A stretch of 64,000 nucleotides of DNA from Collinsella sp. AK_207A (GTDB lineage Bacteria > Actinomycetota > Coriobacteriia > Coriobacteriales > Coriobacteriaceae): positions 62,001-126,000 of the forward strand of contig NZ_CABWID010000014.1 of assembly GCF_902501965.1 (NCBI RefSeq), given 5' to 3'. Position numbers and translations under genes: made by a program. The notes under the pieces were generated by a model. The model searched no databases, was not told where the DNA came from, and saw only the letters and a program-made list of their open reading frames with translations. Below are positions 50,577 to 59,926 of this stretch, in pieces. Numbering within the stretch: position 1 is the stretch's first letter; each line of letters begins with the position of its first letter.

Positions 50577-50621
50577 GGCGTCGTATCCTTGGGCACCGCG
50601 CCCGATCGGTTGACGTGATGA

Positions 50622-50656
50622 AAAGGGAGCCTCTCGCAAGGCTCCCTTTCTTGTTT
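50622..50656 (+). terminator. Terminator after thrS
   Basis: AAAGGGAGCCT (50622-50632) and AGGCTCCCTTT (50639-50649) make a perfect 11-bp stem with a 6-nt loop, followed by CTTGTTTGG. It stands about 45 bp after the thrS stop codon. Confidence 0.85.
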
Positions 50657-50709
50657 GGTTTGGATTGCGGGTCGGGATGCTGGGTGGTAGCCAGCCGGTT
50701 GCCTACCGG

Positions 50710-51096
50710 CTATCGGCAGTTGGGGCACAGTCCGAGGAAGACGGTGCCATGGCTCTCGACCACGTAGCCGGTGGCGCGGGCGGCCTCCTTGTCGGCATGC
50801 GCGTTGTAGGTAACGGGCGCGTCCACAACGGCGCCGCAGCGGCGGCACATCACATGGGAGTGGTTGTCGGTTCGCAAATCGAAGCGATTTCCGCCGGGAA
50901 CGTGCACGGTGAGGATGGTTCCCTCATCCGAGAGCAGGTTGAGGTTGCGATAGACGGTGCCGCGGCTGATCTTGGGGTCCCGCTGGCGCACCTCGGTGTA
51001 GACTTCCTCCGCCGTGGGGTGGTCACAGCGGCCGGTAACAGCGTCGAGCACGAGCTGGCGCTGGCGGGTATTGCGTCTCTGGATGGTCGCGGGCAC
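50710..51096 (-). CDS. Fur-family metal- or peroxide-responsive repressor (PerR-like)
   Basis: 128 residues from GTG 51096 behind AAAGGAG. The Fur DNA-binding half has RQRQLVLDAVTGRCDHPTAEEVYTEV and SRGTVYRNLNLLSDEG, and the metal-binding half has DNHSHVMCRRCGAVVDAP and a C-terminal CPNC pair (two CxxC that hold structural zinc). The HPTAEEVY and DNHSHVMC motifs are those of the PerR/Fur group; the sequence does not decide between peroxide, iron or zinc sensing. A candidate operator lies 60 bp upstream. It reads convergently with thrS. Its regulon is not visible here. Confidence 0.9.
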   Translation of the reverse strand: MPATIQRRNTRQRQLVLDAVTGRCDHPTAEEVYTEVRQRDPKISRGTVYRNLNLLSDEGTILTVHVPGGNRFDLRTDNHSHVMCRRCGAVVDAPVTYNAHADKEAARATGYVVESHGTVFLGLCPNCR

Positions 51097-51158
51097 GGGT
51101 CATCGACTCCTTTCTGCGCAAAAACGATACCACGGAACACGGGATTTCAAGTAAACGA

Positions 51159-51173
51159 TATCAATTCCTGATA
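51159..51173. promoter_or_regulatory. Possible Fur-family operator
   Basis: TATCAATTCCTGATA is a palindrome with 5-bp arms and a 5-bp spacer, located about 60 bp upstream of the Fur-family gene start in a locally AT-rich patch. It does not match the classic Fur or PerR box base for base, so the link is positional. Confidence 0.35.
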
Positions 51174-51179
51174 CCAGGT

Positions 51180-51329
51180 TTCAATCGCACCCTGGGGGAG
51201 CTCGGCGTGTGCGCACCCTATATCGAGCGCCTGATCCCCGGTCTGCGCCTCACTCGCGGCGAGGAGTTCGGGACGTTCCAGAAGCTCACCCTCGACGACG
51301 CGCGGGCCATCTACCGCAGCGCGCTGTAG
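51180..51329 (+). pseudogene. C-terminal fragment of an unidentified gene
   Basis: A plus-strand frame open from at least 51150 to TAG at 51327-51329 encodes about 49 protein-like residues (APYIERLIPGLRLTRGEEFG and TFQKLTLDDARAIYRSAL). It has no start codon with a ribosome binding site. It lies between the Fur-family gene and a large palindrome. It looks like the 3' end of a gene whose front has been lost, perhaps when the palindromic element moved. The family is not recognised. Confidence 0.45.
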
Positions 51330-51356
51330 GCTGGGCTGGGGTCAATCCGCGTCCCA

Positions 51357-51555
51357 GGCGCTTCGGCACCCCGTCCGCATGGCGCTGTCCTCGCGAGACT
51401 GGAAGACCTCGGTGGGAAACCGCGGGAACGGGCAAAACGAAGATGGGCGCATCGGCTGCGATGTGCCCTTTTCCGTCGCCCGTTCCCGCGGTTTCCCACC
51501 GAGGTCTTCTCAGTTCGCTGCGGGGTGCGCCACGCGGACGGGGTGCCATAGCGCC
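51357..51555. mobile_element. 199-bp MITE-like near-palindrome
   Basis: The whole stretch folds on itself. The outer 29 bp (51357-51385 and 51527-51555) pair at 26 positions. Inside, a perfect 32-bp inverted repeat (51402-51433 with 51478-51509) surrounds a 44-bp centre, and the centre again shows partial pairing. It has no gene. Size, terminal inverted repeats and lack of coding capacity fit a miniature inverted-repeat element, though no target-site duplication is evident. A 23-bp stretch of its left arm recurs at 59340-59362. Confidence 0.7.
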
Positions 51556-51569
51556 TTGCAGCCTATTGC

Positions 51570-51953
51570 CTAAAGATGCGGCACGTAGTAGCCGGCGTCC
51601 TTGATAGCCTGCTCGTAAACGGCCTCGTCGATCGGCTGCTTGGCGTGTACGTGGGCCACGCTGTCCTCCAGGCTCACCTTGGCGAGTGTGCCGGGAATGG
51701 CGTTCAGCGCATTGGTCACATTCTTCACGCAGTTCGCGCAGCTCATGCCGTTGACCATGATGTCCGCTTCGTAGGGGTAGTGGGAAAGGTCGGTGTCCTC
51801 GACCTTCACCTGCTTGGGATGCGGGCGGTCGTCTGCGTCGGTGCAGCAGCTCTGACCCCTGAAGCTCCCGATGATGCGGCGCCCGCCAAAATAGAGCGCC
51901 ACGAGCACGATTGCCAGGACGATGATGTTTCCCGGTGTGAAGATGCCACTCAT
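51570..51953 (-). CDS. Membrane-anchored heavy-metal-associated (HMA) domain protein
   Basis: 127 residues from ATG 51953, behind AGAGGAAAT. One membrane helix near the start (PGNIIVLAIVLVALYFGG), then SCCTDADD and a C-terminal HMA fold with the metal-binding GMSCANCVKNV (CxxC) and VSLEDSVAHVHA. HMA proteins bind Cu(I) or similar ions as chaperones or sensors. A P-type ATPase partner is not in the window. A longer frame upstream has no ribosome binding site and is rejected. Confidence 0.85.
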   Translation of the reverse strand: MSGIFTPGNIIVLAIVLVALYFGGRRIIGSFRGQSCCTDADDRPHPKQVKVEDTDLSHYPYEADIMVNGMSCANCVKNVTNALNAIPGTLAKVSLEDSVAHVHAKQPIDEAVYEQAIKDAGYYVPHL

Positions 51954-52150
51954 CGCTATTTCCTCTCCCTCTGGTTTCCGCTTGGGCGAAACCACTATAC
52001 TCGCTCCTCCTATTGGTACATAAAAAGTTTCCAAAGGCTCACTTCTCCGCTTGACCGCTGCGCGATTCCGAGTAAGTTATCTCTAGTTAACTGTTAACCG
52101 CAGTCAACTTACATGGCGGAGCCGGAACACGGCTGGGGAGGGGAGGCCTG

Positions 52151-52834
52151 ATGACGAGAAGCATCGACGTCGATTCCATCGCGGACGCCCTCGTGCGCAA
52201 CGCCGCGCCCACGCTCGCCGGCATCAAGCCCGCGAGCCTCTTCACTTTTCCCGGTCGCTTCGTGGGCGGCGCTCGCGAGCGCGCGGCCGTCCTTTCCCGG
52301 CGGGAAGCCTTCTTGAACGCACTCGACGCCTGCCGCGCCGAGCTCGCTGCTTCGGGCGTGCTCATCCGCGTGCTCGTCTGGCGGCATTGCGGTGCGCTCG
52401 TGTACGTGTACCGGCCCCGTTCCCTTGCGCGTTATCTGGCGGATCCGCGGGCGGCCATGCCCCTCGCGGGCGAGGGTTATCGCGTGAACGACCTCGATGC
52501 GTGCCTGGACCTCCTGGCCGAGCGCCTGGAGGCGCGCGGTAAGTTCACCGTGGCCGCGCACGACGCCGAGCACGACTGCCCCTGCACCGCCCGTTCGTGC
52601 CGGGCGCGATTCCCGCACGAGATCGGCTTCTTCCTGGGTTATCCCTATGCGGACGTGGCCGGGTTCATGGAGCACGAGGGTCGCGACTTCATCCTCATGG
52701 GGCAGTGGAAGGTCTACGCCGATCCGGCGGGGGCACTCGCGCTCTTCGAGCGGATCAAAACCTGTACCGAGCGTTGCTGCGAGCAGCGCGCACGGGGCGC
52801 GGGGCTGGCGGAGCTTGCCGCCTGCGCCGCGTAA
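52151..52834 (+). CDS. DUF3793-family protein
   Basis: 227 residues. The pattern PTLAGIKPASLFTFP near the start, IRVLVWRHCGALVYVYRP in the middle and GFFLGYPYADVAGFMEHEG followed by LMGQWKVYADP near the end is that of DUF3793, a family common in anaerobic Firmicutes and Coriobacteria and repeatedly found beside flavodoxins and iron-related genes. Several cysteines (DCPCTARSC) could bind a metal or cofactor, but no function is known. The flavodoxin at 52889 follows after 54 bp, so a joint redox role is an inference. Confidence 0.8.
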   Translation: MTRSIDVDSIADALVRNAAPTLAGIKPASLFTFPGRFVGGARERAAVLSRREAFLNALDACRAELAASGVLIRVLVWRHCGALVYVYRPRSLARYLADPRAAMPLAGEGYRVNDLDACLDLLAERLEARGKFTVAAHDAEHDCPCTARSCRARFPHEIGFFLGYPYADVAGFMEHEGRDFILMGQWKVYADPAGALALFERIKTCTERCCEQRARGAGLAELAACAA

Positions 52835-52888
52835 CTCTTTGGTATCCATGCCGCGTAACAACGCGCGGCCGAACAGAAGGGAATGGAT

Positions 52889-53308
52889 ATGAGCAAGGTA
52901 GCCATCGTGTACTGGAGCGGCACGGGCAACACGGAGGCCATGGCCGACGCCGTGGCCGAGGGCGTCACCGGCAAGGGCGGCGAAGCCGAGATCATCCAGT
53001 GCTCGGACTTCAGCGCCGGCAAGCTGGGCGACTACGATGCCATCGCCTTCGGGTGCCCCGCCATGGGCTCCGAGGAGCTGGAGGACACCGAGTTCCAGCC
53101 CATGTGGGATGATGTGAAGGGCGAGCTGGGCGACAAGCCCGTGGCGCTCTTCGGCAGCTACGAGTGGGCCGACGGCGAGTGGATGGAGAACTGGAAGGCC
53201 GACGCCGACGAGGCCGGCGTCAACGTGGTGGATACGCTCATCTGCTACGACGCCCCCGACGACGAAGGCGTTGCCAACTGTCGCGCGCTCGGCGAGAAGC
53301 TGGCCTAG
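52889..53308 (+). CDS. Flavodoxin (second copy)
   Basis: 139 residues from ATG 52889, where AAGGG stands seven bases upstream; another ATG six bases earlier is less well placed. The FMN phosphate loop reads VYWSGTGNTEAMA, then the ring-binding CPAMGSEELED and FGSYEWADGEW. It shares the sequence type of the flavodoxin at 8613. It carries electrons for an unknown partner, possibly with the DUF3793 protein just upstream. Its end faces the YolD gene with 3 bp between stop codons. Confidence 0.9.
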   Translation: MSKVAIVYWSGTGNTEAMADAVAEGVTGKGGEAEIIQCSDFSAGKLGDYDAIAFGCPAMGSEELEDTEFQPMWDDVKGELGDKPVALFGSYEWADGEWMENWKADADEAGVNVVDTLICYDAPDDEGVANCRALGEKLA

Positions 53309-53311
53309 GAC

Positions 53312-53653
53312 CTAGCTTTCGGCGTGGCGCTCGATGGCGCAGATGTCATCGAAGGGTATGGAGCGCGTTCCCAGCCTGAGGCGGTGGAAGACCGTCTCCA
53401 CGCCCGCCACCACGCCCGCGCGCGTGACGTAGCCGTCTCGGTCGTAGAACGTCACGCGGATGAGGTCGCCGCGACGCACCTGCACGAGTTCTCGTGAGAG
53501 CGTCTCGGCGGCCTCTTCGGTGAGCTCCCTCCGGGGCTCGACGACGCGCTCCTGCTCCCGTGCGAGCTCGTAGTAGCCCGTGAGGGCGGCGAACGGCATG
53601 AACTGGGCGGCCCGGTCTGCGCGGGGCCGCCCGTTTTTTGTGTACTCAGGCAT
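53312..53653 (-). CDS. YolD-like protein
   Basis: 113 residues starting with MPEYTKNGRPRADRAAQFMPF, the DR-A-QF-PF signature of YolD-like proteins (PF08863). The middle helix (ELTEEAAETLSRELVQ) and a C-terminal beta part (TFYDRDGYVTRAGVVAGV, then RLRLGTRSIPFDDICAI) complete the family layout. YolD proteins are nearly always encoded next to a Y-family polymerase of the UvrX type and are thought to control it. Here the polymerase gene is upstream and overlaps by 8 bp, so both are made from the SOS-controlled transcript. Confidence 0.88.
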   Translation of the reverse strand: MPEYTKNGRPRADRAAQFMPFAALTGYYELAREQERVVEPRRELTEEAAETLSRELVQVRRGDLIRVTFYDRDGYVTRAGVVAGVETVFHRLRLGTRSIPFDDICAIERHAES

Positions 53654-55073
53654 GGTGCCCTCCCACCTGCTCGTTACGCTCGCGCCCGGTGGCGCCCGAG
53701 CGGAAGCTCGTGCCGCGCAGCAGCGCGTTCTTGCCGTAGCGCCCCTTCACCGCGTTGACCGTCTCGGCCAGCCGGTGCTCCTCTTCCTCGGCCGCCACGT
53801 CGGTGAAGAGGTCCAGGTCGGCGAACTCTTCGGGCATGAGGTCGCCGAAGCCTATGTTCACCCGGCGGATGGCCCGCGCGGGGTCCACCGTCTCGTGCAA
53901 GAGCGCGTCGAAGGCCGTCCAGAGCTTGCGGCGCGAGTTGGTGCGGCCGGGGAGCTTGCGCTGGCCGCCGCCGTGGCCAAAGCGCGCGGCCATGAGCCGC
54001 CGGGTGCCGTGCTCGCCCTGAAAGACGGCCCCCGCCGCCCGCGCCCCCTCGGCGGCCGCCACACGGGCCCGCCGGTCCAGGAGCAGCGTGTCGTCCTGCG
54101 CGCTCGCCCGCGAGGCGTCCACGCAGGCTGGTTCCGCGCCCGAGGGCGCCGGGCCCGACCCATAGCCCACGGAGAGCGAGATGACGCTCGCCACCGTACC
54201 GTGCTCCACCAAATCGAGCGCGCTGGCGTCCACCATCTCGCGGAGCACCGTGCGTGCCTCCTCGAAGCCGTAGTCGCGCGAGAGCACCTGCCCGGAGGTC
54301 TGGCTCGTGGCGGCGGGGCGGTAGGCGTGGATCTGGGCGATGGTGCAGGGCTCGCGCCCGTGCGCGTGGTCGATCAGGTACTCCGCGGCCACCCCGAACT
54401 CCCGATAGAGGATCTCCTCGTTCAGCGCGGCCACCCCCGCGAGGTCGTAGACGTGGTAGCGCGCCAGGCGGTTTGCGATGCCGGGGCCGATGCCCCAGAT
54501 GTCCGTGATGGGGTGGTGCGGCCAGATGAGCTGGCGAAAGCTCTCCTGGTCGAGCACGCCGATGCCGTCGTTCACGTGCTTGGCCGTGACGTCCAGCGCC
54601 ACCTTGGCCAGGAAGAGGTTGGGGCCGATCCCCGCGGTGGCGTAGATGCCCGTGGCCGCGCGCACGGCCCCCATGAGTTCGAGCGCGAACGCGCGGGCGT
54701 CCGTGTGGTAGAGCTTGAGATAGGGCGTGGCGTCTATGAAGCACTCGTCCACGGAGTACACGTGCACGTCGTCCGCGCTCACGTACTCCAGGTAGATGCC
54801 GTAGATGCGGGCCGAGACCTCCATGTAGTGCCGCATGCGCGGGCGCGCCATGATGTAGTCCACGCCCTGGGGAATCTCGAACACGCGGCAGCGGTTGCGG
54901 ATGCCGAGCTTCTTCATGGCGGGCGATATGGCCAGGCAGATGGTATTGGGCCCACGATCGGGATCCGCCACCACCAAGTTGGTGGTGAACGGGTCGCGTC
55001 CGCGCGCCGCGCACTCCACCGAGGCGTAGAACGTCTTCAGGTCGATGCAGATATAGGTGCGTTCCTCTTCCAT
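53646..55073 (-). CDS. Y-family DNA polymerase (UvrX/UmuC/DinB type)
   Basis: 475 residues. The catalytic palm has YICIDLKTFYASVECAARG (first Asp) and YSVDECFIDATPYLKL with the Asp-Glu pair; the helix-hairpin-helix thumb reads PITDIWGIGPGIANRLARY; the little finger follows with an insertion of about 40 residues rich in Ala, Arg and Gly (AARVAAAEGARAAGAVF) that is not typical. It copies damaged DNA with low fidelity. The gene starts at ATG 55073; the LexA-type box at 55109-55120 lies 36 bp upstream. The YolD gene overlaps its end. Confidence 0.92.
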   Translation of the reverse strand: MEEERTYICIDLKTFYASVECAARGRDPFTTNLVVADPDRGPNTICLAISPAMKKLGIRNRCRVFEIPQGVDYIMARPRMRHYMEVSARIYGIYLEYVSADDVHVYSVDECFIDATPYLKLYHTDARAFALELMGAVRAATGIYATAGIGPNLFLAKVALDVTAKHVNDGIGVLDQESFRQLIWPHHPITDIWGIGPGIANRLARYHVYDLAGVAALNEEILYREFGVAAEYLIDHAHGREPCTIAQIHAYRPAATSQTSGQVLSRDYGFEEARTVLREMVDASALDLVEHGTVASVISLSVGYGSGPAPSGAEPACVDASRASAQDDTLLLDRRARVAAAEGARAAGAVFQGEHGTRRLMAARFGHGGGQRKLPGRTNSRRKLWTAFDALLHETVDPARAIRRVNIGFGDLMPEEFADLDLFTDVAAEEEEHRLAETVNAVKGRYGKNALLRGTSFRSGATGRERNEQVGGHHA

Positions 55074-55108
55074 GGCCCTCCTTTAGGGTGTAGTATAGCG
55101 TAAAATAC

Positions 55109-55120
55109 GAACACGCGTTC
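55109..55120. promoter_or_regulatory. SOS (LexA) box
   Basis: GAACACGCGTTC, preceded by C and followed by C, fits the Gram-positive/actinobacterial LexA consensus GAAC-N4-GTTC with purine-pyrimidine symmetry in the centre. It lies 36 bp upstream of the Y-family polymerase start, and the divergent PAP2 gene starts 98 bp to the right. Confidence 0.85.
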
Positions 55121-55218
55121 CTAACGAAAAACAAGTATATGTGTTCGGGCGGACACATCTTGCGTTCATCTGGGGACAGGGGTGGGGCGGTTACAATGAC
55201 GGGGACGAAGGGAGATTG

Positions 55219-55920
55219 ATGGAGAGATTCGACGACACCCGGATGACCGATGAGGAGCGCCGGAGCCTGCCGGCCCGGTTGGCGCGGCTCGTCCGCACGC
55301 ATCGGCGGCTCGTGGTCGTGGCTTGCTGCCTGGCGCTGTTCCTGCTGCTGCTCGATGAGGTGCTCGAGCCCGACGCGCTCCGTATCGACCGATGGGCCTA
55401 CGCGCTCATCGTGGAGCGCCTGCGCACGCCGTGGCTCACCCCCGTGATGGAGGGGTTCTCGGCGCTCGCGAGCCCGGTGGTGCTCGTGGTGCTGCTCCTC
55501 GTGATCGCCGCCTTCGCCCCGGGTGCCCGGCCGGGATGGTGCTGCGCCATCAACCTGGTGCTCGTGGCGCTCTTGAACGTGGGGCTGAAGACCCTGGTCC
55601 AGCGGCCCCGGCCCGAGGGTTTCCGCCTCATCGAGGAGACGGGCTTCTCGTTCCCCTCCGGGCACTCAATGGTGGCCATGGCGTTCTTCGGGCTCATCGT
55701 CTGGCTGGTGTGGCGCTACGAGCGGGACCGTCGCCAGCGGAACCTTCTGACCATCGCCTTCGGCATCGTGATCGCCGCGATCGGCATCAGCCGTATCTAC
55801 CTGGGCGTCCACTACGCGAGCGACGTGCTGGGCGGCTTCTGTGCGAGCATCATCTGGCTGGCGCTCTACACCCGCCTGGTCGTGCCGCTCTTTTTGGGCG
55901 AGCGGGGGAGCGCGGCGTAG
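55219..55920 (+). CDS. PAP2-family phosphatase
   Basis: 233 residues from ATG 55219 behind GAAGGGAG. Five or six membrane helices with the three phosphatase motifs in order: KTLVQRPRP (Lys and Arg), the FPSGHSM core with the histidine, and [15 protein letters not shown] (Arg and His). It releases phosphate from a membrane lipid substrate such as undecaprenyl pyrophosphate or phosphatidate; its exact substrate is unknown. TACAAT at 55192-55197 may be its -10 box. It starts beyond the SOS box and reads away from the polymerase gene. Confidence 0.88.
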   Translation: MERFDDTRMTDEERRSLPARLARLVRTHRRLVVVACCLALFLLLLDEVLEPDALRIDRWAYALIVERLRTPWLTPVMEGFSALASPVVLVVLLLVIAAFAPGARPGWCCAINLVLVALLNVGLKTLVQRPRPEGFRLIEETGFSFPSGHSMVAMAFFGLIVWLVWRYERDRRQRNLLTIAFGIVIAAIGISRIYLGVHYASDVLGGFCASIIWLALYTRLVVPLFLGERGSAA

Positions 55921-55980
55921 CACTGCGGCGCGCCCGGCGCCGCAGCCGCTCCTCACGGGCGCGTTCCCGCGCGCTCGCGC

Positions 55981-55986
55981 TACAAT
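55981..55986 (+). promoter_or_regulatory. Possible -10 box for pgi
   Basis: TACAAT, preceded by GC, stands about 40 bp upstream of the pgi ATG. The same GCTACAAT word appears before guaB (62222-62227) and a TACAAT before the PAP2 gene. No convincing -35 box accompanies it. Confidence 0.3.
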
Positions 55987-56023
55987 GGGCCTGTTTGCAA
56001 AAACGTCCAAGGAGGGACCGTAC

Positions 56024-57712
<1,689 letters not shown>

Positions 57713-57749
57713 GTCTGACTCCTCCATAGACCTCTAGACCTGGCTCCGA

Positions 57750-57785
57750 AGGGGCGGGACGACATGTTCGTTCCGCCCCTTTGCC
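57750..57785 (+). terminator. Terminator after pgi
   Basis: AAGGGGCGGGACGA (57750-57763) pairs along its whole length with 57769-57782 (one G-U) around a 5-nt loop. The last Ts of the stem and TTG follow. It stands 38 bp after the pgi stop. Confidence 0.85.
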
Positions 57786-57830
57786 GTTGTCAGGAGCGGT
57801 GTCTGCCTGCACCGGGGGAGGGCGCTGGCA

Positions 57831-58110
57831 GTTGCTAAGCAAACTTGTCCACCTAGGGGGACGTTGCAAAGCGGGCTGTCCACCGAGGGGGACGTTGCTA
57901 AGCGGGCTGTCCACATAGGGGGACGTTGCTAAGCAAACCTTCCAGCTAGATGCGCTTGCTAAGCATATTTTCCACGAAGGGCGCTGAAACGGGCCCTTCG
58001 TGGCAGAAGTGCTTAGCAACCGCCCCTTGGTGGCGTATCTGCTTAGCAACCGCTCCTTGGTGACGGATGTGCTTAGCAACCGCCCCTTGGTGGACAGTCT
58101 GCTTAGCAAC
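57831..58110. repeat. Palindromic array: five forward and four reverse copies of a 10-mer
   Basis: GTTGCTAAGC occurs at 57831, 57863 (one mismatch), 57894, 57925 and 57955 (one mismatch). The exact complement GCTTAGCAAC occurs at 58011, 58041, 58071 and 58101. Units are 30-32 bp apart: exactly 30 on the right, 30-32 on the left. The spacers are also alike and inverted between halves (CTGTCCACCGAGGGG on the left, CCCCTTGGTGGACAG on the right). A perfect 11-bp hairpin sits at the centre (57972-57982 with 57993-58003, 10-nt loop). The entire 280 bp can fold into one large structure. It fills the gap between pgi and a LacI-type gene, which begins 156 bp later. It has no gene. Confidence 0.85.
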
Positions 58111-58265
58111 GGCCCGGGGAAGCTCGGGGAAGTCCGGGGGAGGGGGTTTCCGACGGGTACGATTCGGCAGCTCGGTAGCTGCCACTCGTCCGTTCTGTGG
58201 CCTGGTGCGGCGGGAGCCCTGGAGTACCGGGGGTATCATGGTTCGGACCAGTGAAGGGGGGCATC

Positions 58266-59274
58266 GTGACGATCAAGGAAGTGGCGGAGCTCGCAGGCGT
58301 CTCCAGTGCTGCGGTGTCGCGCTATCTGAACGGCGGCTACCTGGCGGATGACAAGCGCGAGCGGATTCGCCAGGCGATCGAGCGCACCGGGTACGCGCCC
58401 TCCGCGCAGGCCCGAGCGCTGCGCACCGGTTCCACGCGCATCGTCGGCGTCATCGTGCCCAAGATCAACTCCGAGTCCATCAGCCGCATCACCGCCGGTA
58501 TCGGCCAGGTGCTGCGTGAACGCGGCTGCCAGATGCTCCTGGCCAACACCGATAACCACGCCGAGCGCGAGCTCGAGTACCTCGAACTCTTCCAGGGACA
58601 TCCCGTGGACGGCATCGTGCTCCTCGCCACGATCCTCACACCCCGCCACCGTGCCTTCCTGCGCGAGGCCAAGGTGCCCGTGGTGCTCGTGGGGCAGCGC
58701 GCCCGCGGCTTCAACTGCGTGTACCACGACGACGCCGGCGCCGCACGAGACCTCGGACGCCATGTGGCCGAGCAGGCGGGCCCGAGCGGACGGGTGGCCT
58801 ACCAAGGGCGTGACCCGCGAGGACCGCGTCGCCGGCCGCGCTCGCATGGACGGCTTCATCGCGGGTCTGGAGGCAGGCGGCATCGGTTTCGACGAGCGCC
58901 TCTACCGCGAGGGCGCCTTCACCATGGAAGCCGGCTACGAGGGTGCCCTGAGCCTGTTCGATGACGGGTTCGCCGTTGCATCTGAACGAGGATCTGGAGC
59001 CGATTTCATATCCTGTGCCACCGACACCATCGCCGCTGGCGCCATCCATGCGATCGCCGAGCGCTTCGGCGGCCTTGCCGCGCACGGTGCGCCGCGCGTC
59101 TCCGGTTTTGGCGACGACCGGTTCCTCCGCGCGGCGACCGGTGGCATCCCCACCGTGCACTTCGGCTACATGACGAGTGGCATTAAGGCAACGCAGATGC
59201 TCATGGACATCATCGACGGCGAGACCACCGTGGCCAGGCAAATGGAACTCGGCTACCAGCTCGTGGGCGTGTAG
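58266..59274 (+). pseudogene. LacI-family regulator with a frameshift (sucrose-type, ScrR-like)
   Basis: GTG 58266 follows AAGGGGGG. The frame reads a LacI HTH (TIKEVAELAGVSSAAVSRYL, then LADDKRERIRQAIERTGY) and a periplasmic-binding-type domain (RIVGVIVPKINSESISRIT) up to GRVAY at 58802. There the sequence CAAG (58803-58806) stands in place of one codon, and the rest continues in the next frame (KGVTREDRVAGRARMDGF to YQLVGV at 59274). Joining the frames gives a normal 335-residue protein whose end (IPTVHFGYMTSG) is like ScrR. Taken as written, the gene is broken; a sequencing or assembly error is possible. The next gene is a sucrase remnant, which fits a sucrose role. Confidence 0.8.
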
Positions 59275-59324
59275 CAACTATTTGCTGCCGCGTGAGTGCC
59301 CCGCCCCGGCCGGAGGGCCGTTGG

Positions 59325-59376
59325 GGGTTCTGCTCGCTGCTCGCGAGACTGGATGACCTCGGGGAGAACAGAACCC
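59325..59376. repeat. Short inverted repeat carrying a copy of the 51.4-kb element
   Basis: GGGTTCTG (59325-59332) and CAGAACCC (59369-59376) surround 59340-59362, which is 22 of 23 bases identical to 51390-51412 in the MITE-like palindrome (CTCGCGAGACTGGATGACCT and on). It ends at the ATG of the sucrase remnant. It may be a decayed member of the same family. Confidence 0.55.
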
Positions 59377-59812
59377 ATGAGCAACGCTCTCGGATGCGAC
59401 CTTGCCCGCCTCGTCGGCGCAGCTGAGCAGGCGCACGACGCCTGCATCGGTAACGGGCGCTTTTCGCAGCGCATCCACGTGCTCGATCGCGGGGGGCTGG
59501 CAGCACTGCCTGGGCCTTCCCCGCGAGCTCACCGCCGGCCAAAACGGAGCGCTGCGCCAGCAGCCGGTGCGCGAGGTCGAGGGGATGCGCGGCGCCGAGA
59601 CGGCTGCCACGGGCGAGCTCGCCATCGAGGGCGATGCGGCCCGGTGCTTCGACTTCATCGCCATGGGTATCGATGCCTCCTTCGAGCTCGTGCTCGCGGA
59701 CGGACTGCGCCTGGCGTGGCTGCCGGCGGGGGAGGGCCTGCCGGCGCGGCTCGAGCTGCGCTTCCTGGACGAGTCGCGCGGGGGCATCGGGTGCGGTTCT
59801 GGCCCTTGGGGT
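59377..59812 (+). pseudogene. GH32 sucrose-6-phosphate hydrolase remnant
   Basis: ATG 59377 starts MSNALGCDLARLVGAAEQAH, ending at RIHVLDRGG where intact enzymes continue into the GWMNDPNG catalytic region. At a run of six G (near 59490) the frame changes and the sequence resumes at the far end of the protein: GGWQHCLGLPRELTAGQNG, then PVREVEGMRG, which is the GH32 region after the last catalytic motif, followed by the C-terminal beta-sandwich start (GDAARCFDFIAMGIDASFEL). About two thirds of the enzyme, including both catalytic acids, are missing. The decayed regulator before it supports a former sucrose locus. Confidence 0.7.
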
Positions 59813-59887
59813 AACGGCGTGCGTAGGCGGCGTCTCCGCTTTTCAGGAGCGGTCGCTATTGCCTGTGGCCCTTGCATGGTTCCTCTC

Positions 59888-59926
59888 GGATTCCCCCGTG
59901 CGGCGCATCGCGGCACGGGGGAATCC
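59888..59926. repeat. Perfect 14-bp hairpin upstream of the PLP-fold gene
   Basis: GGATTCCCCCGTGC (59888-59901) pairs exactly with 59913-59926 around an 11-nt loop. No T-tract follows; TACACT at 59929-59934 could be a -10 box for the next gene. It may be a terminator remnant of the sucrose locus or a regulatory hairpin. Confidence 0.55.

Noticed and set aside
53674-55665. A 663-codon minus-strand frame across the Y-family polymerase gene
   Set aside because: Arg/Gly/Pro-rich shadow in another frame of the polymerase gene; it has no family motif and runs through the SOS box and the start of the PAP2 gene.
57831-58110. CRISPR array
   Set aside because: Repeats are only 10 bp, half are inverted, spacers are similar to each other and no cas genes are in the window.
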